Positions 20,430 through 30,898 of a DNA stretch of 64,000 nt are shown here, piece after piece. A program made the position numbers and the translations under genes. The stretch's first letter is position 1, and every line of letters starts with the position of its first letter. The notes beneath the pieces are model-generated. The model made no database searches and was not told the origin of the DNA. It worked only from the letters and a program-made list of their open reading frames with translations. Origin of the DNA: Pichia kudriavzevii (taxonomy: Eukaryota; Ascomycota; Pichiomycetes; Pichiales; Pichiaceae); the NCBI RefSeq assembly GCF_003054445.1, contig NC_042508.1, positions 868,001 through 932,000 of the forward strand. The letters run 5' to 3'.

Positions 20430-22286
20430 TCAGTCAAGAACAATTGGATCGTCTTCCTCTCCAATTCCATGCATAAACACAGGTTCTGGCGTAGCTGGCG
20501 TAGCTGTAAAAGGCCCGGGGCGAAACGCAACAACTCCAGGACGTTGGATCTCTTGGTTTGCACTCTGGATAAATTTGGCATTGTGTAGGTTGCTCTGTTT
20601 CTGAAACAACTCAGATTCGAAAAGCATATCCAACTGTCGTAACATGTCTTCTTCTGAGTTCTCCACGACAAGGTCGGATTTTTGAAAAGCAGGTGTGGAA
20701 ACAACAGTGGTACCCTCATTGCTATTTTTAGTTGGTAGTTGTTGCCCGCTACTAGGTCCATGCAACTGAGTGTCTGTTTCATCCTCTTCATCAGATAAGG
20801 AGATCACTTCAACATTGTTAATTGTCTGTTTACTACTACGATGATGGTCGTGCTGATGTTCAGAATCTGGAGGATCGGGAGTAGCTGTAGAGGGATGCTT
20901 GTGTGGGTTTGGGGTCTGTGATGTTGATACTGTATCTTCTTCCTTTATCCAGCGCCATGATCCTCTGTTGGACATATCTATTTCAACATCATGAACATGT
21001 TCGTGATTTTCCTCAAACTGTAAATCCTGTAATAAATCTATAAACTCACCAACAACATAAACGTCTCCCAACTTTTTAATATTAAATTCCAACTTACAAA
21101 TTGGACAACAGAACCATTCTAGCTCATTTAAGTTTTTACCTTTTTCTTTTAGTGTTCGTAGTTTGGCATTATATTGAAATGATGTTGTCTGCACGTTATG
21201 CTGCTGGACATTTATTACTTCCCTTTTTGTATCTTCCAATATTTTTAGAATATCTACATCTCCAACGTTGGGTGACGCAATCCCATGTCTCCTCATTGCT
21301 ATTCGAAATGGTCTCAAGTTGTACATCGCCAAAAAGGATCCATAATCAAAACATTCAACATGGGAACAGAATCTAGATCGCAGTGGGGTTACCATTTTTG
21401 AGCCTGATAATGGATCCATTAGAGATAACCTAACTGATTGCTCTATGAGCCCATCGTCTTCATGATCATCTTCATTGGCAGCTTGTGGTAAGTTATCCTC
21501 CACTACAGAGAGTGGAACCCCTGCTGAGTTTTTTACCATAAGCCTTGAATACAACGGTTTTGGTCTCTTTTTAGCCTTTGTCTTTTTGGGTGTTAGGACT
21601 TTTGATTTTGTTTTAGCATTGATTCTTTTGCTGGACTCTAAGCAACTCAAATTGTCAGTGTGTATTTTATATTTATTTTCAGGACTAAATTTCAATACGA
21701 TTTGGAATGTAGTTTTCGATTTGACACATGAGATGGAGTCTGACAGTTTCATCGAGTCTATCTTCGCATCCTCTATTTCGGACAGATTGACATCATCAGA
21801 AAATATATCGTCCACGTCATTTTCGTTTGTATTAGATTCAATAAAGCTGGGTTGTACTAATACACTTGGTGGCATGACCGATTGCGATGCTTGAGTATTT
21901 GAAGGTATTTCTCCATTTGGTGTGCTAGACAGCTCAGTGTCATCCCGTTGGGTACTTGTGGCTGTGTGGGAGTTTTGAGAATGCGCTGTCTGCTGAGGAG
22001 CTCCTTGTTCTACACTCCTATTGCAAACATCATCTATACTTGGGCATTCTCCTAGTCCCTTCAAGGAAATCTTTAACTTTAGTTTCCCGTCCTGTTGAAA
22101 CTGATACACTCGCCCGTTACCCAAACTAGGCGAAGGCAAGTTCACAAACTGCTGGTTCGGGCTGGGCACAACGGGTGCATTAGTTTCTCTTAAAATATCA
22201 CCCTGATAGCCATTTCCGTCTTCAGCATCAAACGGCAAGGGTGTCGTAAAATCCGAAGGACTACTGGGTAATTCGGATTCATCCAT
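20430..22286 (-). CDS. SP-RING (Siz/PIAS-type) protein, likely SUMO E3 ligase
   Basis: A 618-residue protein with one recognisable domain, an SP-RING at about 290-425. The segment DPLSGSKMVTPLRSRFCSHVECFD supplies C307, H309 and C312, and WFCCPIC supplies C394 and C397. The characteristic VGEFIDLLQ strand-helix and an acidic-tryptophan segment (GSWRWIKEED) follow, as after the SP-RING of Siz1/Siz2. A SUMO-interacting motif (VEVISLSDEED) lies downstream, and a second acidic hydrophobic end (EDDPIVLD) closes the protein. Unlike Siz1/Siz2 there is no obvious N-terminal SAP domain. The loop between the two halves of the zinc site is about 80 residues instead of roughly 15-25. A PINIT-like fold around residues 60-220 is possible but not clear. 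Probable role: SUMO conjugation in the nucleus. Confidence 0.7.
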   Translation of the reverse strand: MDESELPSSPSDFTTPLPFDAEDGNGYQGDILRETNAPVVPSPNQQFVNLPSPSLGNGRVYQFQQDGKLKLKISLKGLGECPSIDDVCNRSVEQGAPQQTAHSQNSHTATSTQRDDTELSSTPNGEIPSNTQASQSVMPPSVLVQPSFIESNTNENDVDDIFSDDVNLSEIEDAKIDSMKLSDSISCVKSKTTFQIVLKFSPENKYKIHTDNLSCLESSKRINAKTKSKVLTPKKTKAKKRPKPLYSRLMVKNSAGVPLSVVEDNLPQAANEDDHEDDGLIEQSVRLSLMDPLSGSKMVTPLRSRFCSHVECFDYGSFLAMYNLRPFRIAMRRHGIASPNVGDVDILKILEDTKREVINVQQHNVQTTSFQYNAKLRTLKEKGKNLNELEWFCCPICKLEFNIKKLGDVYVVGEFIDLLQDLQFEENHEHVHDVEIDMSNRGSWRWIKEEDTVSTSQTPNPHKHPSTATPDPPDSEHQHDHHRSSKQTINNVEVISLSDEEDETDTQLHGPSSGQQLPTKNSNEGTTVVSTPAFQKSDLVVENSEEDMLRQLDMLFESELFQKQSNLHNAKFIQSANQEIQRPGVVAFRPGPFTATPATPEPVFMHGIGEEDDPIVLD

Positions 22287-22618
22287 AATTTTCCAAGGGT
22301 GGCTATGGGAAGGTATCTATTAAAGAAACGATGAGTGTCTAGGTTCTGTTATAAAGATAGGAGGACGAGTTAGATAGTAAAAAAAGTGTTAAAGAATTTG
22401 GTGTGATAATTTGCTGAATGTAGAATTTTCCCCATTTGAATATAGTAGTAATCGGCTACATGTATTGAGAATGCGAAGAAGGAAATATTCAGTCCGCCAA
22501 AACTTGAAGTTTCTTTTTTCGGCACGTATTTCTTGGTTTTTTTTTAACTTTTTTTTTCTTACTTTACACCTCTTTTACACAATACTTTCAGTATAGATTA
22601 CGGAGAACAGTCCATAAA
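22287..22618. other. divergent promoter of the SP-RING gene and YKE4
   Basis: 332 bp shared by two divergent genes. It contains two T-tracts (22539-22547 and 22550-22557) and no credible ORF or recognised factor site. Confidence 0.5.
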
Positions 22619-23770
22619 ATGAGAGGATTTCTGAAATTAGCATTGACGCTCTCCATTATAACACTGGCAAGGGGGCATCCTCATAGTGTTGATGAGGGCC
22701 ATCAAGATTTCATGAAGATTGGACTTGATGAGGTCTTGGTGAAACCAGAATCAACGATCCAGTATATTTTCAACAAGCTGTTCCCCTTTGGACCTGCTGG
22801 AAATGCCATTTTAGCAACAACATACATCTCAGGGCCACCCAATCTAATTCTTGCATTGATTCCATCTAATATCGATGTTTCATCTTTGAACCTACTAGTG
22901 AGTTTTGCAATTGGAGGTTTATTAGGAGATGTTTTCTTACATTTACTACCAGAGACCTTCACGGGCCAGTCTGTAGATCTCAGTATTGGCACTTCCAAAT
23001 ACGTCTTGGTTGACGATAGGAAGAACATCATTTTAGGGCTTGGCATGTTTTTCGGGTTTTTGTTATTTTTTGTTATTGACAAGACCATGCGTATTTTGGA
23101 AAATGACGGGTCAGAAGAGCATGGCCATTCCCATTCTCATACGCATTCTACTGTACAGGGGGCAGAGGGTGATAGTGCCAATGGCAATGATAATGCCAAT
23201 GGCAATGACAATGACGATGACAAGGAAAAAGAGAAGGAGATCAATCCATCTGTAAAGACATCTGCTTATTTGAATTTAATATCTGATTTCACACACAACA
23301 TCACCGATGGACTTGCAATTTCGTCATCCTTTTACATCTCCAAAAGCGTTGGAAGCACAACTGCTATAGCTACATTTATGCACGAGATCCCACATGAAGT
23401 TGGTGACTTTGCCCTTTTAATTCAAGGTGGCTTTAGTAAATGGCAAGCCATGGGCGCACAATTTGTCACTGCAGTGGGGGCATATGTGGGGACCTTTATT
23501 GGTATAGCATTACAGCAGAGTTTGGAAACGCATCTTGACTCAAGCGTGGAGGCAGCTCCTGGCCTCTTTGGAACATCACTCCAAATGGCAGATATGACCT
23601 TGCCATTCACTGCTGGTGGATTTTTCTACATTGCCTTCAGTGTAATTCCCGAGCTCCTTGAAGGTGAAAGGGGGGTTTCTAGATGCCATGCCGCCAAGCA
23701 GTTTCTACTACAACTTCTCTGCATGCTTTCCGGCATTGGGTTTATGGCGTTTATTGCCCTCAATGAGTAG
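22619..23770 (+). CDS. YKE4: ER zinc transporter Yke4 (ZIP, KE4/SLC39A7 subfamily)
   Basis: Membrane protein that moves Zn2+ across the ER membrane. The 383-residue protein has a signal peptide (1-19), several membrane helices (about 63-83, 91-112, 136-155, then a block from 215 to the C-terminus), and a cytosolic His-rich loop (HGHSHSHTHS, about 168-177) continuing into an Asn/Asp-rich repeat. The ZIP signature motifs are present: HNITDGLA (226-233) and HEIPHEVGD (255-263), the latter diagnostic of the LIV-1/KE4 subfamily. Length is close to that of S. cerevisiae Yke4. The NANGND-type repeat in the loop is a simple-sequence expansion. Confidence 0.93.
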   Translation: MRGFLKLALTLSIITLARGHPHSVDEGHQDFMKIGLDEVLVKPESTIQYIFNKLFPFGPAGNAILATTYISGPPNLILALIPSNIDVSSLNLLVSFAIGGLLGDVFLHLLPETFTGQSVDLSIGTSKYVLVDDRKNIILGLGMFFGFLLFFVIDKTMRILENDGSEEHGHSHSHTHSTVQGAEGDSANGNDNANGNDNDDDKEKEKEINPSVKTSAYLNLISDFTHNITDGLAISSSFYISKSVGSTTAIATFMHEIPHEVGDFALLIQGGFSKWQAMGAQFVTAVGAYVGTFIGIALQQSLETHLDSSVEAAPGLFGTSLQMADMTLPFTAGGFFYIAFSVIPELLEGERGVSRCHAAKQFLLQLLCMLSGIGFMAFIALNE

Positions 23771-24069
23771 TGTCCCTTAATTCAACAGCGAGCAAACAGT
23801 AACCGTTGGATATTGTACGCATAGGATAAATGTACTCATAGAAACTCGCACTTTTCCAAATGAGTTGATAAGCTTCAGGGGGAGGGGGGGGGATCCGCAG
23901 TCGTGCCACTCGGAGGCTCTCCTTAGAGGGTTCACTTTGTTTGATTAGACAGTTTATTGTGTATTCAACTATTTATCTATTTATCAATTTATACATTTCT
24001 GTCTATTTGGGCACCCAATTGTTTTTTTTTTATTCTTCCATTCAATCAAAGAGAGTGCGTAACACAGAC

Positions 24070-24765
24070 ATGGCACGTCACACGTTCATATGGTGGGTAG
24101 CTTCAAAGAGATGCGGCATTCTATAACCAGCACATACCCTGTACGGAGTACTAACAAAGAGTGTTTGAATCTTTGAAAGGGAGCCGCAGAATGCGGCTCA
24201 TTCGACGGGAGAAGGTATGGACCAGGTGTATTTAAGTGGTAGTTTTGATGGCTGGACCAAGAGACACGTTCTGATGTTTGACTGCAAGGACAAGGTCTAC
24301 AAATGCACACTTCATCTCGACAAGCGGACACGGTTTTACTATAAGTTTGTAGTCAATGGGAAATGGTGGGTGTCACCGCGTGAGAGTGTTGTCCAGGACG
24401 AGCTCGGTAACGTTAACAACGTCCACTATGGAGAAGACGCCATTGGGGGTGTTGATGCTCATGGGCTCGATGGCAGGTTCTGTGTAGTCAGTACAGGATC
24501 GGACGACACATGGTCCTTCACCCAATTATCACCAGTGGCAACACATCATTCCGAGTACTCGATTCTAGAGCTAGCACATGCAAATGGCGACGCCAATGTC
24601 ATTTCTAAGGGGGACGAGTCCATATCTTCGCTGGGGGGAACAACCATTAACAGCTACAATGTGGAGGAATCCAAATCTAGCACAGATGTCTGTCCATCCG
24701 TTGTTAGACATCCATCCATCACTTCTCACACCTTGCTCGGACGTATCCGTAATATGTTTAGTTGA
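24070..24765 (+). CDS. small CBM48 (AMPK-type glycogen-binding) protein, Crp1/Mdg1-like, with one intron
   Basis: Exon 1 starts at 24070 (MARHTFIW), followed by an intron with a perfect TACTAAC branch point (24149-24155). Two in-frame splice choices exist: donor GTAGCT at 24097 with CAG ending 24189 (exons 24070-24096 and 24190-24765, 200 residues), or donor GTGGGT at 24093 with AAG ending 24179 (202 residues). Exon 1 restores the FxW strand that begins this fold in Mdg1/Crp1 and in AMPK beta. Exon 2 continues with VYLSGSFDGW, FYYKFVVNGKWWVSPRE and the following acidic strand. Translation from 24217 alone would lack the first strand. The C-terminal 100 residues are Ser/Thr-rich. It is much shorter than Crp1 or Mdg1. 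Family members bind cruciform DNA or act in pheromone signalling; the function here is unknown. Converges with the EMC5-like gene. Confidence 0.7.
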
Positions 24766-24810
24766 GACGACGCCAATCTATTGGGAAATTGGTGTAACTT
24801 CTATAAATAC

Positions 24811-25343
24811 TTATAGATACAATTTTGAAACTCCACAGTTCCACCAAAGCAGCCTCTGCAAAATTACTAAATCCACTATTTCCCAACTTCTGTGGCGTGC
24901 ATGTGACCCACGGCTCTTTGGAAAGAGAGTGCTCTCTCGGGGAGGGATGCAAATGAAGGTCGTGTCTCCAAGAGGGCAAAAGTCGACTTGCCCATCCTTT
25001 CCGTGTACGAATTTGCCCTCGAGATTGATATTGAACGCAGTGGATGTCTCGCATTTTCCTCCATCAATGATACCGTCCATACGCCTTCCTTCAATACAAT
25101 CGATGGTGAAGAAGGTACAAATAGAGAAGCCAAGATCCCGTATAAGATTAGCATCATTGAGAGGACGAGCTCCAAATAAACCATTTTAGGGTATGTCATT
25201 ACCGAATGACTATTGACAATCCACTTCATCTCATGGTTGAAGAGATAAACATTCCACGCTGTATGTGAGAGTGTCAATATACCCACCACCGTCAAAATTT
25301 TCTCGTAACATAAACCGTATAATGACCCCATTGTTGTTAACAT
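24811..25343 (-). CDS. EMC5: ER membrane complex subunit 5-like gene, split between two frames
   Basis: The N-terminal part (25343 down to about 25085; possible start also at 25331) reads KILTVVGILTLSHTAWNVYLF for the first membrane helix, then YPKMVYLELVLSMMLILYGI for the second. Spacing and residues match Emc5/MMGT1. After SIVLKEG the same frame continues with unrelated sequence to 24876. A frame displaced by one base (25080-24811) instead reads MDGIIDGGK, then GKFVHGKDGQVDFCP, which resembles the conserved Emc5 stretch with an Asn-Gly/Arg-Gly turn. No splice signals explain the switch, so a single-base frameshift (natural or an assembly error) is likely. Emc5 is a core subunit of the EMC, which inserts tail-anchored and multipass proteins into the ER. 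The assignment rests on remembered family patterns. Confidence 0.5.
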
Positions 25344-25511
25344 GTTAAGATGCAGAAGAACTGACCTCTTTGATCACAGTAATCTGCGCAAACACGTGGA
25401 CGCCGTTGTCTTCTAGAAAGAAAAAGAAAAGAAAAAAAAAAAGCGAAAAGCGAAAAGCAAAATGGAAACCCCCCCGTAGGAAGAGGCACCCACCCCCACA
25501 CACAAAGTCTT

Positions 25512-25563
25512 TGTCCCCTTTCGGTGTCCCCTTTCGGTGTCCCATTTAGGTGTCCCCTTTAGG
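25512..25563. repeat. 13-bp tandem repeat carrying STRE cores
   Basis: Four consecutive 13-bp units (TGTCCCCTTTCGG and variants) at 25512, 25525, 25538 and 25551. Units 1, 2 and 4 contain CCCCT, the stress response element recognised by Msn2/4-type zinc-finger factors. They lie about 495-545 bp upstream of the AOX start codon. A partial fifth unit (TGTCCACTGTCTA) follows. Confidence 0.8.
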
Positions 25564-25750
25564 TGTCCACTGTCTACTGTCCACTGACCAGTGTCCGAGC
25601 TTCCCCTGTTAGCCCTACAACTGTTGCCAATCCACACCCCGCGAGTTTTAATAATAATAATCGAACTAGTAAGAAACAATAGCTAAAAAGACCAAAACAA
25701 ATCAAACCCCGAGCTTGGGATCTGTAGTAGACTATTTGCTCGCCGTAGCA

Positions 25751-25808
25751 GAACGGGCTGAGCCCCCCCCTCGGGGAGGCTCGACCCCGATTGGGAGTAA
25801 ACCCGTTC
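25751..25808. promoter_or_regulatory. nested GC-rich inverted repeat in the AOX promoter
   Basis: Outer arms GAACGGG (25751-25757) and CCCGTTC (25802-25808) enclose an inner imperfect palindrome, GAGCC (25760-25764) with GGCTC (25778-25782), centred on CCCCTCGGGG. The symmetry suggests binding by a dimeric factor or a transcript hairpin. It is about 250 bp upstream of the AOX start codon. Confidence 0.6.
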
Positions 25809-26056
25809 CGAGGTTATCCCCGTTGGTATTTTGTATTTTGTATTTTGCTCTTGCATCAAGTGGTTGTTGTTGTTTTGAGTGATTCCTTTTTGCTTTTTTT
25901 AATTTGCCCAAGTTTTGTTTGGATAAAGTATAAAAGGACACTGGTTTTCCCCTGACAGGTAGTTCTTCAAATATTGTTCACCTTGCTCTCTGTATCTCTA
26001 TTTATCTTTTATTCTGTATAAGTACGTCTACCAACAAGTAAACGCATAATTGAATA

Positions 26057-27145
26057 ATGCTTGCTACTGATTTCCATTTACGCACAATTACCAGGGCAGT
26101 CCATGTCTCTGGATCAACAAGACATTTGATAAGAGCGGCCGCTGGTAATGCGGCCTTAAGAAGTATTTCTCGTGGTATAACCACCACTACCGAAAAGAAG
26201 ACGGAAGCTCCCCATATCGAATTGGAACGTTTACCACCAGCACATAATACTTCTCTGGTTAGACTGACAACAGAAAGCGAGAGGGAAGATGGTAAATTTC
26301 TCACCAAGCCTGTTTTCCAGCATCCGGGCTATGATTTGGAGGACATGAAGGCTATCAAGTTTGAACACCGCCCAGTTCAGTCTCCAAGGGATGCAATCAC
26401 GTATAATTTTATGAAGTATTTAAGGAAATCTTTTGATTTCTGTACCGGCTATATTGAGCCAAGAGACGAAAAGCATCAAATTGAAATTGGCAAAGGTCCT
26501 AACAGAATGACTAGAGAGAAGTGGTTGGCAAGAGTCATTGTTCTCGAGTCGATTGCCGGCATTCCTGGTGCTGTTGCTGGATTTTTAAGGCACATGCATG
26601 CCATGAGGTTGTTTAGAAGAGATATGGCGTTTATTGATACCTTGTATGATGAGGCATTCAATGAACGGATGCATTTGTTAACTTTTTTAAAGATGGCCAG
26701 ACCTACAATTTTCACCAGATTTCTTTTATGGATTGGACAAGTTGCTTTTGGTAATTGTTTTTTCACGGCCTATGTTTTCTCCCCTAAAACTTGCCATCGG
26801 TTTGTTGGCTATTTGGAGGAGGAGGCTGTCAACACATATTCCAGACTCGTTAGGGATATGGAGTTGGGTCTATGTGATGATTTCAAAAACAGTCCCGTTC
26901 CTCAAATTGCCAAGGATTATTGGAAGTTGCCAGAAAATGCAACAATGTACGATGTCATTCTCTACATTCGTGCTGACGAGGCCAAGCACAGAGAAGTTAA
27001 CCACACGTTTGCCAACTTGAAGCAGAAGGGAGAGGAGAGAAACCCATTTGCCTTGCAGATTGAAGGTGTCGATAAGCCACAACCTTCAAAGACTCTAAAG
27101 AACCACCACGCAAAAGGTTGGGAAAGAGAAGAACTTATCCTTTAA
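26057..27145 (+). CDS. AOX1: mitochondrial alternative oxidase
   Basis: Cyanide-resistant ubiquinol oxidase of the inner mitochondrial membrane. It reduces O2 to water without pumping protons and bypasses complexes III and IV. The 362-residue protein starts with a basic targeting sequence (about 1-45). All di-iron ligand motifs are present: E164 in VLESIAG, E203 and H206 in NERMH, the LEEEA glutamates (254-256), and E308 and H311 in RADEAKH. The family's two hydrophobic membrane-surface helices are at about 161-182 and 222-242. Presence of AOX separates this yeast from Saccharomyces. The upstream region carries stress-type elements, consistent with inducible expression. Confidence 0.97.
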   Translation: MLATDFHLRTITRAVHVSGSTRHLIRAAAGNAALRSISRGITTTTEKKTEAPHIELERLPPAHNTSLVRLTTESEREDGKFLTKPVFQHPGYDLEDMKAIKFEHRPVQSPRDAITYNFMKYLRKSFDFCTGYIEPRDEKHQIEIGKGPNRMTREKWLARVIVLESIAGIPGAVAGFLRHMHAMRLFRRDMAFIDTLYDEAFNERMHLLTFLKMARPTIFTRFLLWIGQVAFGNCFFTAYVFSPKTCHRFVGYLEEEAVNTYSRLVRDMELGLCDDFKNSPVPQIAKDYWKLPENATMYDVILYIRADEAKHREVNHTFANLKQKGEERNPFALQIEGVDKPQPSKTLKNHHAKGWEREELIL

Positions 27146-28796
<1,651 letters not shown>

Positions 28797-28890
28797 GTTT
28801 GTCCAATCAAACTAAGGTTCTTTTATACAACTATAGATAATAATTTACATTTTTAAATTTTTTTTTTTGGAGAAAATGGATAGACTCATT

Positions 28891-30354
28891 TTAGTCTTCA
28901 ATACCAGTCCATTTTTGACCATCATCGTCGTTGTCTCCAACATTGCCTATGTAGTCATCTGCGCAATTTCCCGTCAGTTCCTTATCACCACAATATTCAA
29001 ATGAAGGTTGTTTATATATTGGTTGTTCTCCTCTCTCAAAACAAACGGCAAAAAATCCGATACCACCGTCTACTTTAGGCAAGGATCTCACACAACCTGC
29101 TGCTAACTCTTCCTTGTCCTGATGGCCTTCAAACACCTCAGAGTGCCCTCTTCTAGGCCAAGTTGGCAAAACGTCAGCTTGTTTACTAACTTTCCAACCT
29201 TGCTTTTGAACATCTTCATCTTCGATGAGTCTTTTGACAACGCCCTCATTTTCCTCATCGTGGATTGAGCAGGTACTATATACAACTTTTCTTACATTGG
29301 GGAAACTCAACGCATGCTTGACAATCTTGAATTGAAATGCACTCAATTTTTCCAGTCTCTCAACAAGTTTTTCCCTTGCCTCCTCTTCACTTATTTCTTC
29401 CTGTTCATCAAATGCACGTCCAAAAATACCACTTCCTGAACAAGAAGGATCAACAACCATGCCCGTGATTTCAGGGAAATCCCCCGGCCTCGTAGTCGTA
29501 AAATCTGCATGATGGATTGTAATACAATCTAAGCCGCCGGCTTTTTCACACATTGTCCTTAGAATTTTAACACGTTTATTATCCTTTTCAAACGCCACGA
29601 TTGACCTTTTTGAATTCTGTAAAATACACGCTAGATGTGTGGTTTTATTACCAGGGGCAGCACAAGCATCTATTACTTTATCCTCACCAGGAATTGGATT
29701 CAAAATTTGTGCAGGGAAACATGAAGCACGATCTTGGATAATCAATCTTCCTTGCTTGTAAGCATCTGTTGATGTCAGTTTTTCTTTCGGATGAATTCCA
29801 AATAAGTTAGGTATATATTTATCAAAATATATAACACCTGGTGCTTCTATTTCGGAAATTGAGTTGACTTTTTTCAAGTGCTTGAATTCTCTTAATAATG
29901 ATTCAGTATTGGTCTTGATAATATTTGTACGAAACCATCTTATTGGAGTATCGTCATCCTCGATAAGTTCTTCTAAAGATTTTACGCCATGTTTGATCTT
30001 CATTCTTGCTAGTTCGGATTCAAGCCTAGGCTTGTTTCTAATAATGGCATCCTTCCATGCATGTTGCTTACTTTGAATACGTTTAGATTTGGAAAATAGC
30101 AAATCATGGATCATTAATATCATAACTGGCTCTGGAATTTTAGCTTTTTTTTCAACTTCCATTATTTTTGTCTTCTTCATTATTTTTAGAATAAATGGTT
30201 TGTACTTTAGAGTCGAAGAAACCAACGCATATAAGTGTTTTGGATTGGATTTGATAAATTTTGAGTTCTTGCATGTCTCAAATATACGAGTTTGTAACGA
30301 TCCCTTCTTTTGTGAAGGAAGTAGGAACTGCTGTGCGTCTCTATAAACTTGCAT
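28891..30354 (-). CDS. RCM1: 25S rRNA cytosine-C5 methyltransferase Rcm1 (NSUN5 family)
   Basis: Nucleolar SAM-dependent enzyme that makes m5C in 25S rRNA (C2278 in S. cerevisiae) near the peptidyl-transferase region. The start at 30354 gives MQVYRDAQQFL, matching the family N-terminus; the frame is open nine codons further up, to 30381. In the 487-residue protein, the SAM-binding motif CAAPGNKTT is at about residue 230, DPSCSGSG with one catalytic cysteine at about 303, and YSTCSIHDEEN with the second near 364. The near-C-terminal PKVDGGIGFFAVCFER is the family closing strand. The last 45 residues are an acidic extension. Divergent from HDA1, convergent with LYS12. Confidence 0.95.
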   Translation of the reverse strand: MQVYRDAQQFLLPSQKKGSLQTRIFETCKNSKFIKSNPKHLYALVSSTLKYKPFILKIMKKTKIMEVEKKAKIPEPVMILMIHDLLFSKSKRIQSKQHAWKDAIIRNKPRLESELARMKIKHGVKSLEELIEDDDTPIRWFRTNIIKTNTESLLREFKHLKKVNSISEIEAPGVIYFDKYIPNLFGIHPKEKLTSTDAYKQGRLIIQDRASCFPAQILNPIPGEDKVIDACAAPGNKTTHLACILQNSKRSIVAFEKDNKRVKILRTMCEKAGGLDCITIHHADFTTTRPGDFPEITGMVVDPSCSGSGIFGRAFDEQEEISEEEAREKLVERLEKLSAFQFKIVKHALSFPNVRKVVYSTCSIHDEENEGVVKRLIEDEDVQKQGWKVSKQADVLPTWPRRGHSEVFEGHQDKEELAAGCVRSLPKVDGGIGFFAVCFERGEQPIYKQPSFEYCGDKELTGNCADDYIGNVGDNDDDGQKWTGIED

Positions 30355-30898
30355 TGTATCTTTCCCTTTGAACACCACCAACCTGCAGCTTCTGGATGGT
30401 TACCCATATGAACCCCTAATATCTACCATAGTTCAGTAAGTCCAATATTTACATTTGGAAAAAAAATTTTGCAATACCCGAAACGGGAAATAATTAACCT
30501 CAAATCCAAAAAAATCGGTGCTCAAAAAAAAAAGCTTCGTACCCCTTCAAATCAGATAGTAGCAATAGCAGAGAAAACCATCTGAGGCTTTTCCCCATCC
30601 GCTACCTAGTCGTAAAGATGATTCAAACACTGGTCTCTATGTATTGATCAAGAATGTATGCTGTATATAACATTTGTAGTTTCATGTTTAGGTATGTGCG
30701 ATGCCCTTATTGCAGAAGTCGTAGAACATTAGATGCAAAAATCTCATGTCTAGCTTTGGGTGCTGAGATTGCGTCACAAATATTTACATCTCACGAGATG
30801 CTAATCTCCTTCTATGCTGCACTTTTCTTTGTTGAAGGCCCTCGCAAATTACTTGTTCCATAACGCAAAATACATAGAAGAGACCAGTTTTACTGATA
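30355..30898. other. divergent promoter region of RCM1 and HDA1
   Basis: 544 bp with short A-tracts (for example 30525-30533). A 69-codon plus-strand frame at 30654-30863 has no recognisable family and probably lies in the HDA1 leader or promoter. Confidence 0.45.

Larger units (their letters stand above)
25344..26056. promoter_or_regulatory. AOX upstream region with STRE array and GC palindrome
   Basis: 713 bp between the EMC5-like gene and AOX. It holds the 13-bp tandem repeat (25512-25563) and the nested inverted repeat (25751-25808), both listed separately. An inverted CCAAT box (ATTGG, 25790-25794) lies within the inverted repeat. A TATA-like element (GTATAAAAGG, 25928-25937) sits about 120 bp ahead of the AOX start. 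Several apparent ORFs here are composition artefacts. Confidence 0.6.

Noticed and set aside
25345-25941. Several minus-strand frames in the AOX promoter
   Set aside because: They translate tandem repeats and GC palindromes and overlap evident regulatory sequence.
30654-30863. 69-codon frame with a CPYC motif ahead of HDA1
   Set aside because: A glutaredoxin-like CPYC alone is not enough; no thioredoxin fold pattern surrounds it.
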